Notes under the pieces: model-generated
What the model was told of the DNA's origin: nothing
The model's input: only the letters and a program-made list of their open reading frames with translations
The model's database searches: none
Program-made: the position numbers and the translations under genes
NCBI GenBank assembly: GCA_009760885.1
Contig: CM019713.1
Location: 24,126,427 to 24,190,426 of the forward strand
Source: Achatina immaculata
Taxonomy: Eukaryota > Mollusca > Gastropoda > Stylommatophora > Achatinidae
Direction of reading: 5' to 3'
DNA length: 64,000 bases
Shown here: piece by piece, positions 10,681-21,296 of the stretch
Layout: every line of letters begins with the position of its first letter
Numbering within the stretch: position 1 is the first letter of the stretch

Positions 10681-11954
10681 TTGCGCTCTAGTTTCCTCTG
10701 TTAAATAAGAGAAAAAATTATTTAAACTCATACAAGAAGTTATTGTTTCAGAAAAAAAGTAGCATTTGCTCGGAAATTACAAATGCAGAATAAGAGCCTA
10801 ATTATTTTATTCAAAATAAATAAAATATTCATACTAGAAAAGAATAGTACACAATACGGTCTTCCACCCAACTCCGTGCTATCAGTGTCAAACATAAATA
10901 CTAATAACTAAAAATGCAAGGAAAATCATCACAACAGAAATTAGATTTTAGAGGAGAAAACTAACTGTAACAAGATCACGTTAGAAATGATTCCAGGAGC
11001 AACAACTCAAATGGTTCGGCCACGTTACACCACTACTGTAACAAAGTCAACTTATGAACTATAATGTTATTAATGAACTAAGTAGTGTTCTTTTACATAT
11101 CGTTAAGTTTACTTTCTCTCTTTTAGGCTGTGGCCGCGACAACATCTGATATTCCTTCTCACTTTTAAGTTGTTATTACAAATTCCTAATTCTCCCTTTT
11201 GTTTGCTTCAGGGGTTCAGAATATCACTCCACGATGTACTACAGGTTCATCAAAAGACTGAACTCTTAACACACACATAGTCATAAGAAAACTCTATATG
11301 GTTCGTTCTTGAGTCAACTTTATATAGATCACTTTAATACTCGTCAACCGAAGTTCACAGGTTTCAGATTAAAGTAACTCCAAAAGCATTTTTCACAGAG
11401 TTACAAAATATCAACTCTCTATTTCAGCGCAGTACCAATAATCACTTTCTAACTTGAAGCATTTCTTCTGTCTCACCTGAAACTACATCTCCTAGTCCTA
11501 AAATCTCTGCCTCCCTCCTCTCTTCCTACCTCTCTCTCTCCCTCTCTCTCTCTCTTTTTCTCTCTGTGTGTCCTTCGCGTCCCGTTTTCTTTCTTAACTG
11601 ACCACTCAGTAATTCTTCACCGTCATTCGAAACTCGCCCATTAGTTTTGGTATGGGAACAGATTGGTTCCCGAGTCATAACTTTCTTTTTGAGTTGTGTT
11701 ACATGTTCACCCCCTTGTCTTCGTCTGTTTCTTCTGTTACACTTGTCAGCGTCCAGTCGTGATGTTCTGTCACTAGTGTCGTGGGAACCGGTTTTCTAAT
11801 ACCGCGGGAGTGTTCCTCTCCGTAATTTTCCATCTTTTCTGGTCTGCTTTCTGTGTACCAGTATTAATAATAACTATAATAAAGATGCTAATAGTAATAA
11901 TAATCATAACATTAGTAAAAATAATAATGCAATAATCATAACTTACAAGGGACT
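10681..11954. other. low-copy stretch with a CT-rich patch
   Basis: Contains a (CT)-rich run at about 11520-11566. At 11010-11035 the words aaatggttcggcca and gttacac match the unit of the 60-bp array that starts near 11955. No gene recognised. Confidence 0.5.
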
Positions 11955-12290
11955 GTACTACACTACCACCAGACAGTGTACCACAGAAACAATAAACCAA
12001 ATGGTTCGGCCATGTTACACAACTACCACCAGACAGTGTACCACAGAAACAATAAACCAAATGGTTCGGCCATGTTACACAACTACCACCAGACAGTGTA
12101 CCACAGAAACAATAAACCAAATGATTCGGCCATGTTACACAACTACCACCAGACAGTGTACCACAGAAACAATAAACCAAATGGTTCGGCCATGTTACAC
12201 AACTACCACCAGACAGTGTACCACAGAAACAACAAACCAAATGATTCGGCCATGTTACACAACTACCACCAGACAGTGTACCACAGAAAA
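11955..12290. repeat. 60-bp minisatellite, 5.5 near-identical copies
   Basis: Units repeat exactly every 60 bp (atggttcggccatgttacac start), differing at one or two sites (ggttc or gattc; aataaacc or aacaaacc). All long frames on both strands here are repeat readings. Confidence 0.95.
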
Positions 12291-12462
12291 CACTCTTTCT
12301 AAGGTTGGTAGGAAACGGAGAGAGGCGCTCATGAAGAAAGTTGGGGTGGGGGGGGGGAGAGATAACAAATACCTTAACTACAAAAATTAAGTAAACTGTT
12401 AAGTTTTTTCAAGAAGCCTATTTGTACCGTCAACACTACAAAGTATATAAGGGAAGAGTCAT

Positions 12463-12630
12463 TTTCTAACACATAACCGATCGTTCATTGACCCAGGACG
12501 AAGTCCATCGTTAAGTTATTTTCTAACACATAACCTATCGTTCACCGACCCAGGATCGAAGTCCACCATCAGTTACAAGTTAAGTTAGTTTCTAATGCAC
12601 AACCACATCGTCTGAGAGCCAGAACTCGAG
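12463..12630. repeat. ~66-bp degenerate tandem repeat, 2.5-3 copies
   Basis: Repeated ttttctaacacataacc followed by cgttca, gacccagga and gaagtcca. Confidence 0.7.
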
Positions 12631-12888
12631 CCTCCTCTCTCACTCAAAACAACAAGGAGGAAAAAAACTCAGTACCCTCTCTACGCAATTGAAGCAGACC
12701 TGAGTGTGTACTCGAGGCTCGTGCACGAAGTGATGATAACTATAAACTTTTCCAAGGCTTCTCGAGTCAAGGGAGATTATCTCAGCCGACTCTTAAATCT
12801 GAAAACAAAGGAAATAATCAGACAAATGCACTGTTGCATGATTCTGTGGACATGTGAGGTTCCAGCACTGTATACTGTCATCATGCAA

Positions 12889-13140
12889 TGCACTTCTTCT
12901 TCTGTATCTTCTTCTTCCGGATCTGCTTATGCCATTAGCGTTGCAGGTAGTTCCAAACATCGATCCAAAGCAGAGGGTGAGACCTGGGTAGCTGTCATGT
13001 CATGTTTCCTCAGTGTGTCTTTCAGCTCATCCATCCACCTTTTCCTTGGTCGTCCTCGTGCCCTATATCAGATGTCTCCCAGCTGTATGCCACGTGCAGC
13101 TGCTTGTTCTGGATTCATGCCTATCAAATACCCGAAATGT
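12889..13140 (-). mobile_element. LINE ORF2 C-terminal fragment, (GAA)n tail
   Basis: The minus strand reads HFGYLIGMNPEQAAARGIQL, a stop, then RARGRPRKRWMDELKDTL and ALDRCLELPATLMA. The LGHL-type motif followed by a GRPRKRW basic box is characteristic of LINE ORF2 C-termini. The tail is GAAGAA-rich at the plus-strand left end (12889-12918). The family differs from A, B and C. Confidence 0.7.
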
Positions 13141-13973
13141 AATACTCATTTATATATAAAGGAGTAGACGCTAATTAAATACATCTTGACCAAATTAACA
13201 GTAGAGCGGAAGATGCACAACATACAGCACAGGTGGGGCCTTATATAAGCACTGGCTTCTGACCGTGAGAATTGGAGTGAACTTGCTACTGCTCTCCAGG
13301 ATACCATTAAACATATCTGGTAGTTCCTGTTATATGGATGAAGTCCTTGGAATTAGTTGTTCAGACGGACTTTAGCCGCAACAGAAAGAAAATTACAGTT
13401 AAAATAATAAATGTCCATGGTAAAAATGAGAGAGAGATCCAAACTAAGACAGAAACTGCATTCATCAAGACAGCGCTATCGACCATACATGGGCAAATAA
13501 CTGCTGTAAGTGCTAAAACTGCTGATATTAATCCCCTTTACCACATCTGCACGTACAAGGGCGGTAATCGAGACGTGCCTGACTAATTACATCAGCTGAC
13601 TATTGCCTGATCAATCATTGTTGTAGTAATCTAGCAAGCTTTGCCCGATACTCACGCGTAATTGTTTCCACTGTCTCGCCTACAAATAATTACATTACAG
13701 CATTTCCAGCGCCACTGATTCACAGAAAAATGGAAAACAACTGTGTAAGCAAAATAAATATTTTTTTCCTTTTCAGTCGCAGAAAAGATTTGAAGTTGTC
13801 AAGATGTACATCTGCGGTTGCTCCACGCTCAGGATAAGTAGTTTATAACATCTGTCATCCTACGTGGTAAGGACATGACCTATGGCGAGGGCATTGATGA
13901 GGCCTCATAAATCCTTTGAAAGTACTGGGGCCCGATTACATTTTTCTCGCCAATTTGCAGATCATACTAAAGC
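13141..13973. other. low-copy stretch, no gene recognised
   Basis: An 82-residue frame at 13338-13586 has no recognisable domain. No clear repeats. Confidence 0.45.
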
Positions 13974-14049
13974 AGCTTTGTTGTTGTTGTTGTTGTTGTT
14001 CGTCCATCGTCTTCAATGATGACCACAGATTCATCTTAGTCAAAGTAAA
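13974..14049 (-). mobile_element. LINE 3' end with (CAA)n tail, probably of the zinc-finger LINE
   Basis: (TTG)n at 13978-14000 followed by gtccatcgtcttcaatgatg, a typical LINE 3' untranslated end read on the minus strand. I infer it belongs to the zinc-finger LINE at 14291-14975, separated from it by another insertion. Confidence 0.55.
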
Positions 14050-14290
14050 TAGATTGATTGATTGATTGATTGATTGATCTTTATTTCAAAAGGGTTAAGA
14101 ATTGGGCACGCAGGCCCGTCTGACATTCTGCCCTTTATCATACATCTTTCACTCTATTCCAGACATTCTACAAATATGCTGTTCATATAACAAACATAAC
14201 TAACATTGAAGCTGAGAGACATAAAATAAAATATAACATTTACGTTTCGCTCTTAAACATTCACTCAGTACAGAAGTAACTACATACATT
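14050..14290 (-). mobile_element. CR1/Jockey-like LINE 3' UTR fragment with (GATT)n tail
   Basis: After (GATT)n at 14052-14076, the segment ctttatttcaaaagggttaa plus gggca..caggcccgtctgaca and ttctgcccttta matches the 3' end of the LINE at 32101-32850 closely. Partial copies also lie near 25255 and 31940. Confidence 0.7.
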
Positions 14291-14975
14291 ATAAATGACT
14301 AATGAGGTGTGTCATTGCTTGGCCAACTAGCCCTAAGCGAGCTCTAAAAGTTTTGCCACACACGGAACATATATGTCCAGATTCAGTTGTGGGTGCTTGT
14401 GCTGCCATGGCTTTTCGCATTGCGCGTTTGTGCTCATCATCATCATCAGGTGCCGTGCCGACTGGCGCTGGCTATTATGCTTCTCCAGAGTATCCGATCC
14501 TTCATGCAGGCCATCAGTTCAGTTGGTGATCTCCTCTCACAACATCCCGTCAGACTGTCCAGTATCATTTCTCTTGGTCTTCCTCTTGATCTTCTTCCTT
14601 CTATTTTTCCTGTTGTTATAATATTTTCGATGCCCCCTCTTCTCATTGCATGTCCTATGAAAGTACACTGTCTCTCTCTTATCTTTTTGACAAGGTTTTT
14701 TTTTGTCTCTCCAGCTCTTCTCATACATTCTTCATTAGTTATTTTTGCTGTCCAGGGGATTCGCAACATTCTTCTAATAAACCACATTTCTTCTGCTTCC
14801 AATGATTTCTGTGCAGACTTGCCTATTGTCCATGATTCACTTCCATATAACAAGCGTTTGTTCTGGGCACTTTCAATTCTTGACCGCTCTGCTCTCTGAG
14901 CACCCAGGGTAGTTAAAGCCCTCCATGATGGGCGGACTTGTGCTGTGGCCTCCCAAGAGTTTATGTATCTCTTGA
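14291..14975 (-). mobile_element. zinc-finger LINE ORF C-terminus, split by a second LINE
   Basis: Joining 14865-14975 with the left part (about 14291-14434) gives, on the minus strand, YINSWEATAQVRPSWRALTT, AERSRIESAQ, then ICSVCGKTFRARLGL. Some non-LTR retrotransposons carry a C-terminal zinc-knuckle or C2H2-like motif of this sort after a W.A...R..WR segment. The C-x2-C pair is present, while the usual S-H-x-R-T-H end is altered to VGQAMTHL. A family C LINE is inserted at 14435-14853. Confidence 0.7.
14435..14853 (-). mobile_element. LINE family C, ORF2 C-terminus, (ATG)n tail
   Basis: A long open minus-strand stretch reads LLYGSESWTIGKSAQKSLEA, EEMWFIRRMLRIPWTAKITN, CMRRAGETKK, then GRPREMILDSLTG, SPTELMACMKDR and SASRHGT with a stop. 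This is the connection and C-terminal region of an APE-class non-LTR retrotransposon. The (TCA)n run on the left is its tail. Near-duplicates gcgtttgtgct (14424-14434) and gcgtttgttct (14854-14864) look like its target-site duplication. The roughly 135-codon open frame suggests a fairly recent insertion. Confidence 0.88.
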
Positions 14976-14984
14976 TACCCCTGT

Positions 14985-15475
14985 TCCAGAAATGTAGCTC
15001 TTGAAAACCTTGCTTATAGAATCATGAGAATCTTGTTCCAGAAATGTAGCTCTTGAAAGCCTTGCTTATAGAATCATGAGAATCTTGTTCCAGAAATGTA
15101 GCTCTTGAAAGCCTTGCTTATAGAATGTAGCTCAAGAGAATCTTGTTCCAGAAATGTAGCTCTTGAAAACCTTGCTTATAGAATGTAGCTCATGAGAATC
15201 TTGTTCCAGAAATGTAGCTCTTGAAAACCTTGCTTATAGAATGTAGCTCATGAGAATCTTGTTCCAGAAATGTAGCTCTTGAAAACCTTGCTTATAGCTC
15301 AAGAGAATCTTGTCCCAGAAATGTAACTCTTTAAAACCTTGCTCATAGAATGTAGCTCATGAGAACCATGTTCCAGAAATGTAGCTCATTATAACATTGT
15401 TAGAATGTAGCTCTTTACACCCTTATTCCTAGAATGTGGCACGTGATGAACTTGTTCCTGGAATGTAGTTCGCGA
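14985..15475. repeat. ~58-bp minisatellite, about 8 copies
   Basis: Units contain atcttgttccagaaatgtag, ctcttgaaaaccttgctta and a variable tagaatgtagctcatgag linker. Period 58 is measured from 15141 to 15199. Copies decay after 15360. Confidence 0.88.
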
Positions 15476-15711
15476 TAACCGGGGGTAAACTTTGTTTTCG
15501 TTTCTTTGTTTCACTTAAAGCACAGAGCACAATTATAAAGTGTACTGCAGGGTTGGCCACACTTTCTTAACGTGAGGGCAATAGGAATAACCTAGAGATG
15601 TGTGAGAGTTTCGTGACATGAACATGCCATACACATTGTCTTTATTATTACACATGTGTCTTTATTGCTACACATGTGTTACACAAATGTTTTATACATA
15701 TCAAGAAATAC
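15476..15711. other. low-copy stretch
   Basis: Contains a short duplicated cacatgtgt motif at about 15650-15680. No gene. Confidence 0.5.
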
Positions 15712-16150
15712 ATGTCAGTCAGTCAGTCAATCATTTGCATGTCCCTTGCGGAACGCTGCCTCCCTAACAACTCTCCTGTATTCCTCTCGGCTGTAAGCAA
15801 GATGCCCTGCTGTTTACGCGTTCATTCGCAGATCATCAACTATGTCTTGCAGCCATCTTCGCCTTGGTCTTCCTCTCTTTCTTTTTCCCATTATGTACCC
15901 TTCCAAGACGGTCTTCTCTAAATTGTCATGACGTTTAATATGTCCAAAACATTTAAGTTTTCTCCCTTTAATCTTCCTCACTAGCCAATCTTCTTCAATA
16001 TTAAGTTCTTGTAGTAAGGATAAATGTGTTCTTTTTTGCGTCCATGATATTTGAAGAACTCTTCTGTAGCATTTACATTCAAAGGTATTTATGTGTTTCT
16101 CAGCTGTTTTGTTAAGTGTCCAGATCTCACAGGCATATGTTGTGATATTT
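15712..16150 (-). mobile_element. LINE family A, minus-strand copy with (GACT)n tail
   Basis: The reverse complement matches the family A 3' end: KYFGHIKRHDNLEKTVLEG, GKRKRGRPRRRWLQDIVDD, GHANE. The plus-strand left end, gtcagtcagtcagtcaatca, is the simple tail. The 5' truncation lies at about 16150, after the rc of GACCTGGACACTTAAC. Same family as the copies at 5875, 9927, 22700 and 25397. Confidence 0.88.
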
Positions 16151-16501
16151 ATTCATACTCAGCACCGACTTGTACATTTGCTCTGCAATCCTTCCTTCCT
16201 TCCTGAACTTTCTTTTTTATTTAGTCCCTAACTGAAATCTACAAGCGGTATCTACATTTCGTTATATATCTACCCGTCATGAACATTAAACCTGTTTTAA
16301 TCTGGTGGATTTTCAGTTTTTATCCGATAAATAATTATAAAGCTTAAATTTTAAGTTTACCTCCTGTATTAATTCACATATTAAAAAGTATAATTTTCCG
16401 TCTAGCTGCATTTTATACATCAAATAATTAGTGTATAAGAACATAAAACTAAGTATATAGCTATATACGAAACCATTGCCTGCCATAAAGCTGTTATAAG
16501 A
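16151..16501. other. AT-rich low-copy stretch
   Basis: An 80-residue minus-strand frame at 16313-16555 overlaps the Penelope-like arm and has no recognised domain. Confidence 0.45.
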
Positions 16502-18314
16502 AAATATATGAACTAGGAAAAAACTAGGAACAGCTTTATTAATTAACGAGCACAAAGTTGTGACGGTTAGCTGTGCACCTTAATCATACAAAAACATACA
16601 AGACAAAGAAATAGAAAATTAAAGTACTCGCGAATACAGTGGTGTTGCCATGGGAACGAAAATGGGCTCCAATTATGCATGCTTTTTTATGGGCTTTCTG
16701 AAAGTCAGATTATGGGAAACCTACACTGGCAGACTCCCAGATTTCTATAAAAGCTACATCGAAGGTGGCATTGTAGTCACCAGTATGCACAAGAACGAGC
16801 TAGAATTTTTTTAAATGAATTTGTCAACTCACCTAATGAGAACATCAAATTCACCTATGAAATTTCTGACACATCTGTCAATTTTTTAGACACCAAAATA
16901 ACTATTAGCACGGGACAGTCTTGTCACCTCTTAATTTACAAGCCCACCGACAGCCACACCTATTTACTTTACACCTCCTCTCACCCTGAGGCTTGTAAGG
17001 ACTCCATCCCACACTCACAGTTCCTCCGTCCTCGCCGCCTATGTCAGGATAACTATTACTTCATGGATCAGTCCAACAAACACATTATTAGAATTTTTCC
17101 GTCATTGCCACTTCCCAGAAAATGTCGTTCGGAAAGTATTTATCCGTATCCAAAAAGTGGGACGCGAAGAGGCATTCAGAAGAAAAAAAAACTTGTTAGA
17201 GGATCCGACAGAATTAAATTAGTACTTCCTTTTCAGCCAGATGGTCAGATGGTTAAGAAAAATTTTTTATCGCCATCTGCCACTAATCCAACTCGACCTT
17301 GACACTCGCGAACTTTCTCTGATCCACCCATACTAGCATACACACGGGAACCAAATCTTAAGGACGTCCTCGTCCATAGCCACCTGAAGCGGAACCTCGT
17401 ATATGCGGGCCCTAGAAACTGTTACCTGCCCTGTAGTCTGGGAAGCGAAAACAATCACCTTTCCCAAAACTATCCTCACTCTTCATGAGGGATTCACATG
17501 CGAGTCCTGCAATGTGATATAAGTCATTGATGCAGAATAACTTATATTGGTGAAACTAGTCTCAGATTAGGTGACAGCATGCCGAAACATCTGTACGATA
17601 TCTCCCAGCAAAATTCGAAACTAGTCCCTAATCGTTTCAGTGGTCCAACCGCATAGGCAAATCTGATTTTCTGGTTAACAGCCATCAAACAATGTCACGC
17701 TGATGACAGAAGTCGCCTAGAGCTTCAAAACCTTTACATTCAGAAATATGTAACGCTGGAACTACATAGTTTGAACTCGCAGTTCATTTGCACCTAACAT
17801 TCCTCTCTTCAACATTCATGTTCCCTCAGCACTAAGTTACACTCCTTTCTCACTTGTAATATATAATTCAGAACCTCCTCACAGCATCACATTACAACCC
17901 CTATACTCCAACTATACTCACCTATTCCACCTTTTCCCGGAAGGATCACCTTTGTATCACTCTCTCCCCTTTCCACTATCTCCCCCCATCCCATTTACGA
18001 CCCACATATCACACATCATAAGTCTCCATTTAAACATTCACTACACTCCACCATGCGCAGTTCTCAACACATCATCTTACAAGTCACAGCTTCTTACAAG
18101 TCACAGTTAAGTGCTCCATTCATTTTATTTTATTCTATATTTTCCATTCCCATTTTTTTACATAGCACAACTGTGAATTTATATTTTATTTCTCCGTCTA
18201 TTTCTTTTGTCCTGTGTGTTTTTGTATGATTAAGGTTCACATCGAAACGTCAGAAGTTTGTGCTCGTTAATTAATAAAGTTGTACCTACTTTTTTCCTAG
18301 TTTATATATTTTGC
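16502..18314 (+). mobile_element. Penelope-like element (RT plus GIY-YIG), inactive, with terminal inverted repeats
   Basis: Flanked by inverted arms at about 16502-16618 and 18196-18314, each with an AATAAA-type signal and the ctaggaa end also seen at 7480-8006. Inside, plus-strand frames read GVAMGTKMGSNYACFF (from about 16641), SYIEGGIVVTS, then after a frameshift FTYEISDTSVNFLDTKI, YKPTDSHTYLLYTSSHP and SIPHSQFLRPRRLC. These are hallmarks of Penelope-like reverse transcriptases. The catalytic YIDD position reads YIEG, so the RT is dead. From about 17480, CESCNV, TYIGETSLRLGD and LELQNLYIQKYVTLE match a GIY-YIG endonuclease, with stops. Penelope-like elements carry these two domains in this order. 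Confidence 0.9.
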
Positions 18315-18547
18315 AAATAAAAGAGTCATATTTGATTTGTTATCTCCCGGTTGGGCCACCAATGTATGTAACCTAGTGCACTGTAAACTGACATCACAAC
18401 TGTTTGGTAGCGGTGGCTTTGCCAGCTTTGTCTAGGCGACCTAGTCGTAAAAATGGTAACCACGCACGCTAGTGTCGGGGAATGCAGGATGTGTATGAGA
18501 AGAGAGAATCAACTCGTAACTCGCTCTAAGAAGGCAAAATTAAAGTA
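18315..18547. other. low-copy stretch between the Penelope-like and mariner elements
   Basis: No supported feature. It ends in the TA dinucleotide (18546-18547) that serves as the mariner target site. Confidence 0.5.
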
Positions 18548-19648
18548 TGAGGGCAAGTAAAAAGTAATCTTGTTGCGACTCTAAACAAATCTAAACCGAG
18601 TCGTAGACAGTTGCAGCAAAGATGTTGTTCCATTCTTCTTTGGATGCGCGTGAGCGGAGGCGCGTCGACCGTTTAGAAATATGATCTCAGCAGGCCAGGT
18701 CAAGGTCAGCCTCTCCAGTGAAAGCATACACGAGAGAACAGAGCACAGTTATTCTTTTCTTGGATGTCGACGTTTTGAGGGAGATTACTTTCTATGACTT
18801 ATAATCATCGGAGACGAATGCTGGGTGCGTTACTTCCAACCAGAGATAAAGCGAGCCATCAAGGAGTCGTGGGATTCTTCTTCGCCGAAACCAAACCCTA
18901 CATCTCCTTCGATGGAAGATTGATGCGCGAGCTTTCCTGGCTCTGTAAAGGCCCAGTCCTAAAACATTACATACCCAGAAGAAGCACTGTCAACAGCGAA
19001 AAAGACTTTGATCTGCATCAGAACAACCTGAAACCTACATTCAGGTCAAAGCGTCGCCGTTGCTCATTGCTGCTGTGTTGTTACATACAAGAGTTACATA
19101 CACAGTAAGTGCAAGTGCTCAACAAATTACGAAACTACGTTTGGAGCATCTTCCACATTCCCCATATTCATCTTATCTCGCACCATGTGATTATCAGTGT
19201 GGACCCCTCAAGGAGTCGCTAAGTGGGAAGAAATTCAGTACGGACGAAGAGATTAAGTAGGCCGTGAATAGTTGAGTGCAGGATGAGTCAGAAGTTTGTT
19301 TTCTTTTTCCTGAAGGAATCCAGGCATTAGTGAAGCGCCCTGCACTGAATGTGTTGAGGGCTGTGAAGCGCCCTGCACTGAATGTGTTGACGGCTGTGAA
19401 GCGCCCTGCACTGAATGTGTTGAGGGCTGTGAAGCGCCCTGCACTGAATGTGTTGACGGCTGTGAAGCGCCCTGCACTGAATGTGTTGACGGCTGTGAAG
19501 CGCCCTGCACTGAATGTGTTGAGGGCTGTGAAGCGCCCTGCATTGAACGTGTTGAGGGTTATGTTGAAAAGTGATATGTAGTTTTCATTCATATTTCTAC
19601 ATTTTATTGAAATGATAAAAAAAATTAAGGTTACTTTTTTATTCACCT
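18548..19648 (+). mobile_element. mariner-family transposon relic with TIRs and TA target site
   Basis: Ends at 18548-18571 (gagggcaagtaaaaagtaat core) and 19627-19648 (its imperfect reverse complement) are flanked by TA at 18546-18547 and 19649-19650. The coding remnant is scattered over frames: IIGDECWVRYFQPEIKRAIK, KHYIPRRSTVNSE, NNLKPTFRSKRR, LEHLPHSPYSSYLAPCDYQ, GPLKESLSGKKFSTDEEIK and GIQALVKR, ending CIERVEGYVEK with a stop. These match mariner transposase segments (GDE.WV, Y.PRG.TV.SE, LPH.PYSPDLAPCDY, GIQ.LVKRW). The N-terminal DNA-binding region is missing or unrecognisable. The C-terminus contains a seven-copy tandem expansion. Confidence 0.88.
19330..19562. repeat. 33-bp minisatellite inside the mariner transposase C-terminus, 7 copies
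   Basis: Unit gtgaagcgccctgcactgaa plus tgtgttgagggct. The first copy follows GIQAL of the transposase and the last copy runs into CIERVEGYVEK and a stop in another frame, so the unit spans the LVKRW...CIER.G.YVEK segment. Copies differ mainly at gagggct or gacggct. Confidence 0.93.
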
Positions 19649-19650
19649 TA

Positions 19651-20227
19651 CTGCATGTATTTTTGGATCATAATCATCACCAATAATAATAATAATAAAT
19701 AGAAAAAGAAAAAGCAAGAAAGGGAAAAAAACCTGTAATTAAAAAAAAATCTCAAAGAATCGGGCTCAAAATATGTTTATAAATGACAATACCCATTAAT
19801 TCAGAATTCGATTACTTGGATTTGTCATGGTCTTGTACTAATACAGAGACCATAGATTACGATTTTATGTTTGTTTATGTGGATGAAAATATTTTCTTAT
19901 GCAAAATGTGTTTGATTCACAAACTTCAGTCAATATTTTACCATGCAGGATCAATATATACCAACAATACAATGACAGTATTACAGAAAGTTGATAAGTA
20001 ATCGAGTTTTTTTGTTCTCTTTTACAACTATTGTAACTTGTGGTGCAACGTTATATCATGTTCCATATTTGTTCACTAAAGGACACCTTTCAGACCATCA
20101 CTGAAACTGGGTTGTTAGTTCTCTCGTTCCTCCATTAATCCATTTAGAAATCTGTTAGCCATTCAAACTTCAAGAGGCTCGTAATATTTACTGTCCGTAG
20201 CATACCGGTAAATATATAGCATTTTCT
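19651..20227. other. AT-rich low-copy stretch
   Basis: Small (AAT)n and A-rich patches near 19675-19750. No gene recognised. Confidence 0.5.
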
Positions 20228-20525
20228 GGGGATCATCATCATCATCATCATCATCGTCATCATCATCATTAGTTCTTCTTCTTCTTGATGTGTGAGCTGG
20301 TGTTCTTGGCAACCGATGTATTTTTTGGAGATCATCATCATCATCATCATCGTGTCGTCGTCATCATCATCATCATCATTAGTTCTTCTTCTTCTTCATG
20401 TGTGAGCTGGTGTTCTTGGCAACCGATGTATTTTTTTGGGGATCATCGTCATCATCATCATCATCATCAGTTCTTCTTCTTCATGGAAATGTGCGAGCTG
20501 GTGTTCTTGGCAACCGATGTTGAGA
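20228..20525. repeat. ~90-110-bp tandem triplication containing (ATC)n and (TTC)n
   Basis: The block gagctggtgttcttggcaac plus cgatgt recurs at about 20294, 20404 and 20495. Each copy is joined by (ATC)n of differing length and agttcttcttcttc. The third copy continues into the dispersed repeat to its right. Confidence 0.85.
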
Positions 20526-20760
20526 CACAGCATCGTGCAGGATAGGGAGCGGGTTACGGTGGCTTTTTTTCAGTCTCTGAGTGGAACTAAAAGGCAGGAG
20601 CTGTGCATTGCTTCTTTATCAGACTCCACCACCGTAGGATTATGACGATCCCTCGCCATTACCCAGACTATGCCTGTTACTAGGGGTAGCAAGGGAGAGG
20701 TGGGACAGGGTCTTGGTTAGCTGTGGTTGGCCAGCCCTGGCACTCGAATATTAACTACTG
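20483..20760 (-). mobile_element. unclassified dispersed repeat, copy 1
   Basis: The reverse complement aligns by eye with 61690-61955 over about 260 bp. Shared blocks (with substitutions) include ctgtcccacct, ggta.cccc.agtaa.agg, gtggag, aaagaa.cattgcaca, gactgaaaaa and ccagctcgca. No coding or polymerase III box recognised. It ends beside a C-run at about 20787-20800. Confidence 0.65.
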
Positions 20761-21270
20761 ATCGCTGAGTGCCAAATCAGAGACCACCCCCCCCCCCCCC
20801 ACCCAAATTCCCGCACTTTGGTACAAGAACTATATTTTTAGAACGCAAATGTAAACCGCAGACAGCCATAACTAGCGCAATGATAACTGTATCCATGTGA
20901 ACCAAAGAAAGTAGTCCATAAAAAGCAAGTTTTATTTCGACCGAAAAAAAATTTTTTTAAATAATCAAAAAGTATTATATATCGATTTGACATGTGAACA
21001 GAGTCTGCAAACAGACGAAACAGAGATGAGACAGAATTACATGATTACATGTTGGGTTACGTGAAACAAATCTTGTCTTGAGAGCCATCTTGTACATACA
21101 TCTAAAATGAGATTTGCCTAGAGCCGTGCTTATTTTATTCATTACTTCATCTTTCAATATGGAAGATTTTTTTTCAAAAAACAAATCTAAAGAGAAGCAT
21201 GACTCCTTCAAGACAGGAACATTTACAACAATGACACATTTTTCGTTAAGTATTGTTTTTATATTAAAAT
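20761..21270. other. low-copy stretch with a C-run
   Basis: Homopolymeric C at about 20787-20800 and A-rich patches. No gene recognised. Confidence 0.45.
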
Positions 21271-21296
21271 ACCAACAACAACAACAACAACAACAA
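21271..21296. repeat. (CAA)n microsatellite
   Basis: Eight CAA units at the left edge of the LINE family B copy. Confidence 0.9.

Noticed and set aside
14387..14899. 170-residue plus-strand frame
   Set aside because: It is the antisense of the LINE C coding remnant, which reads convincingly on the minus strand. The frame at 55920-56273 is rejected for the same reason.
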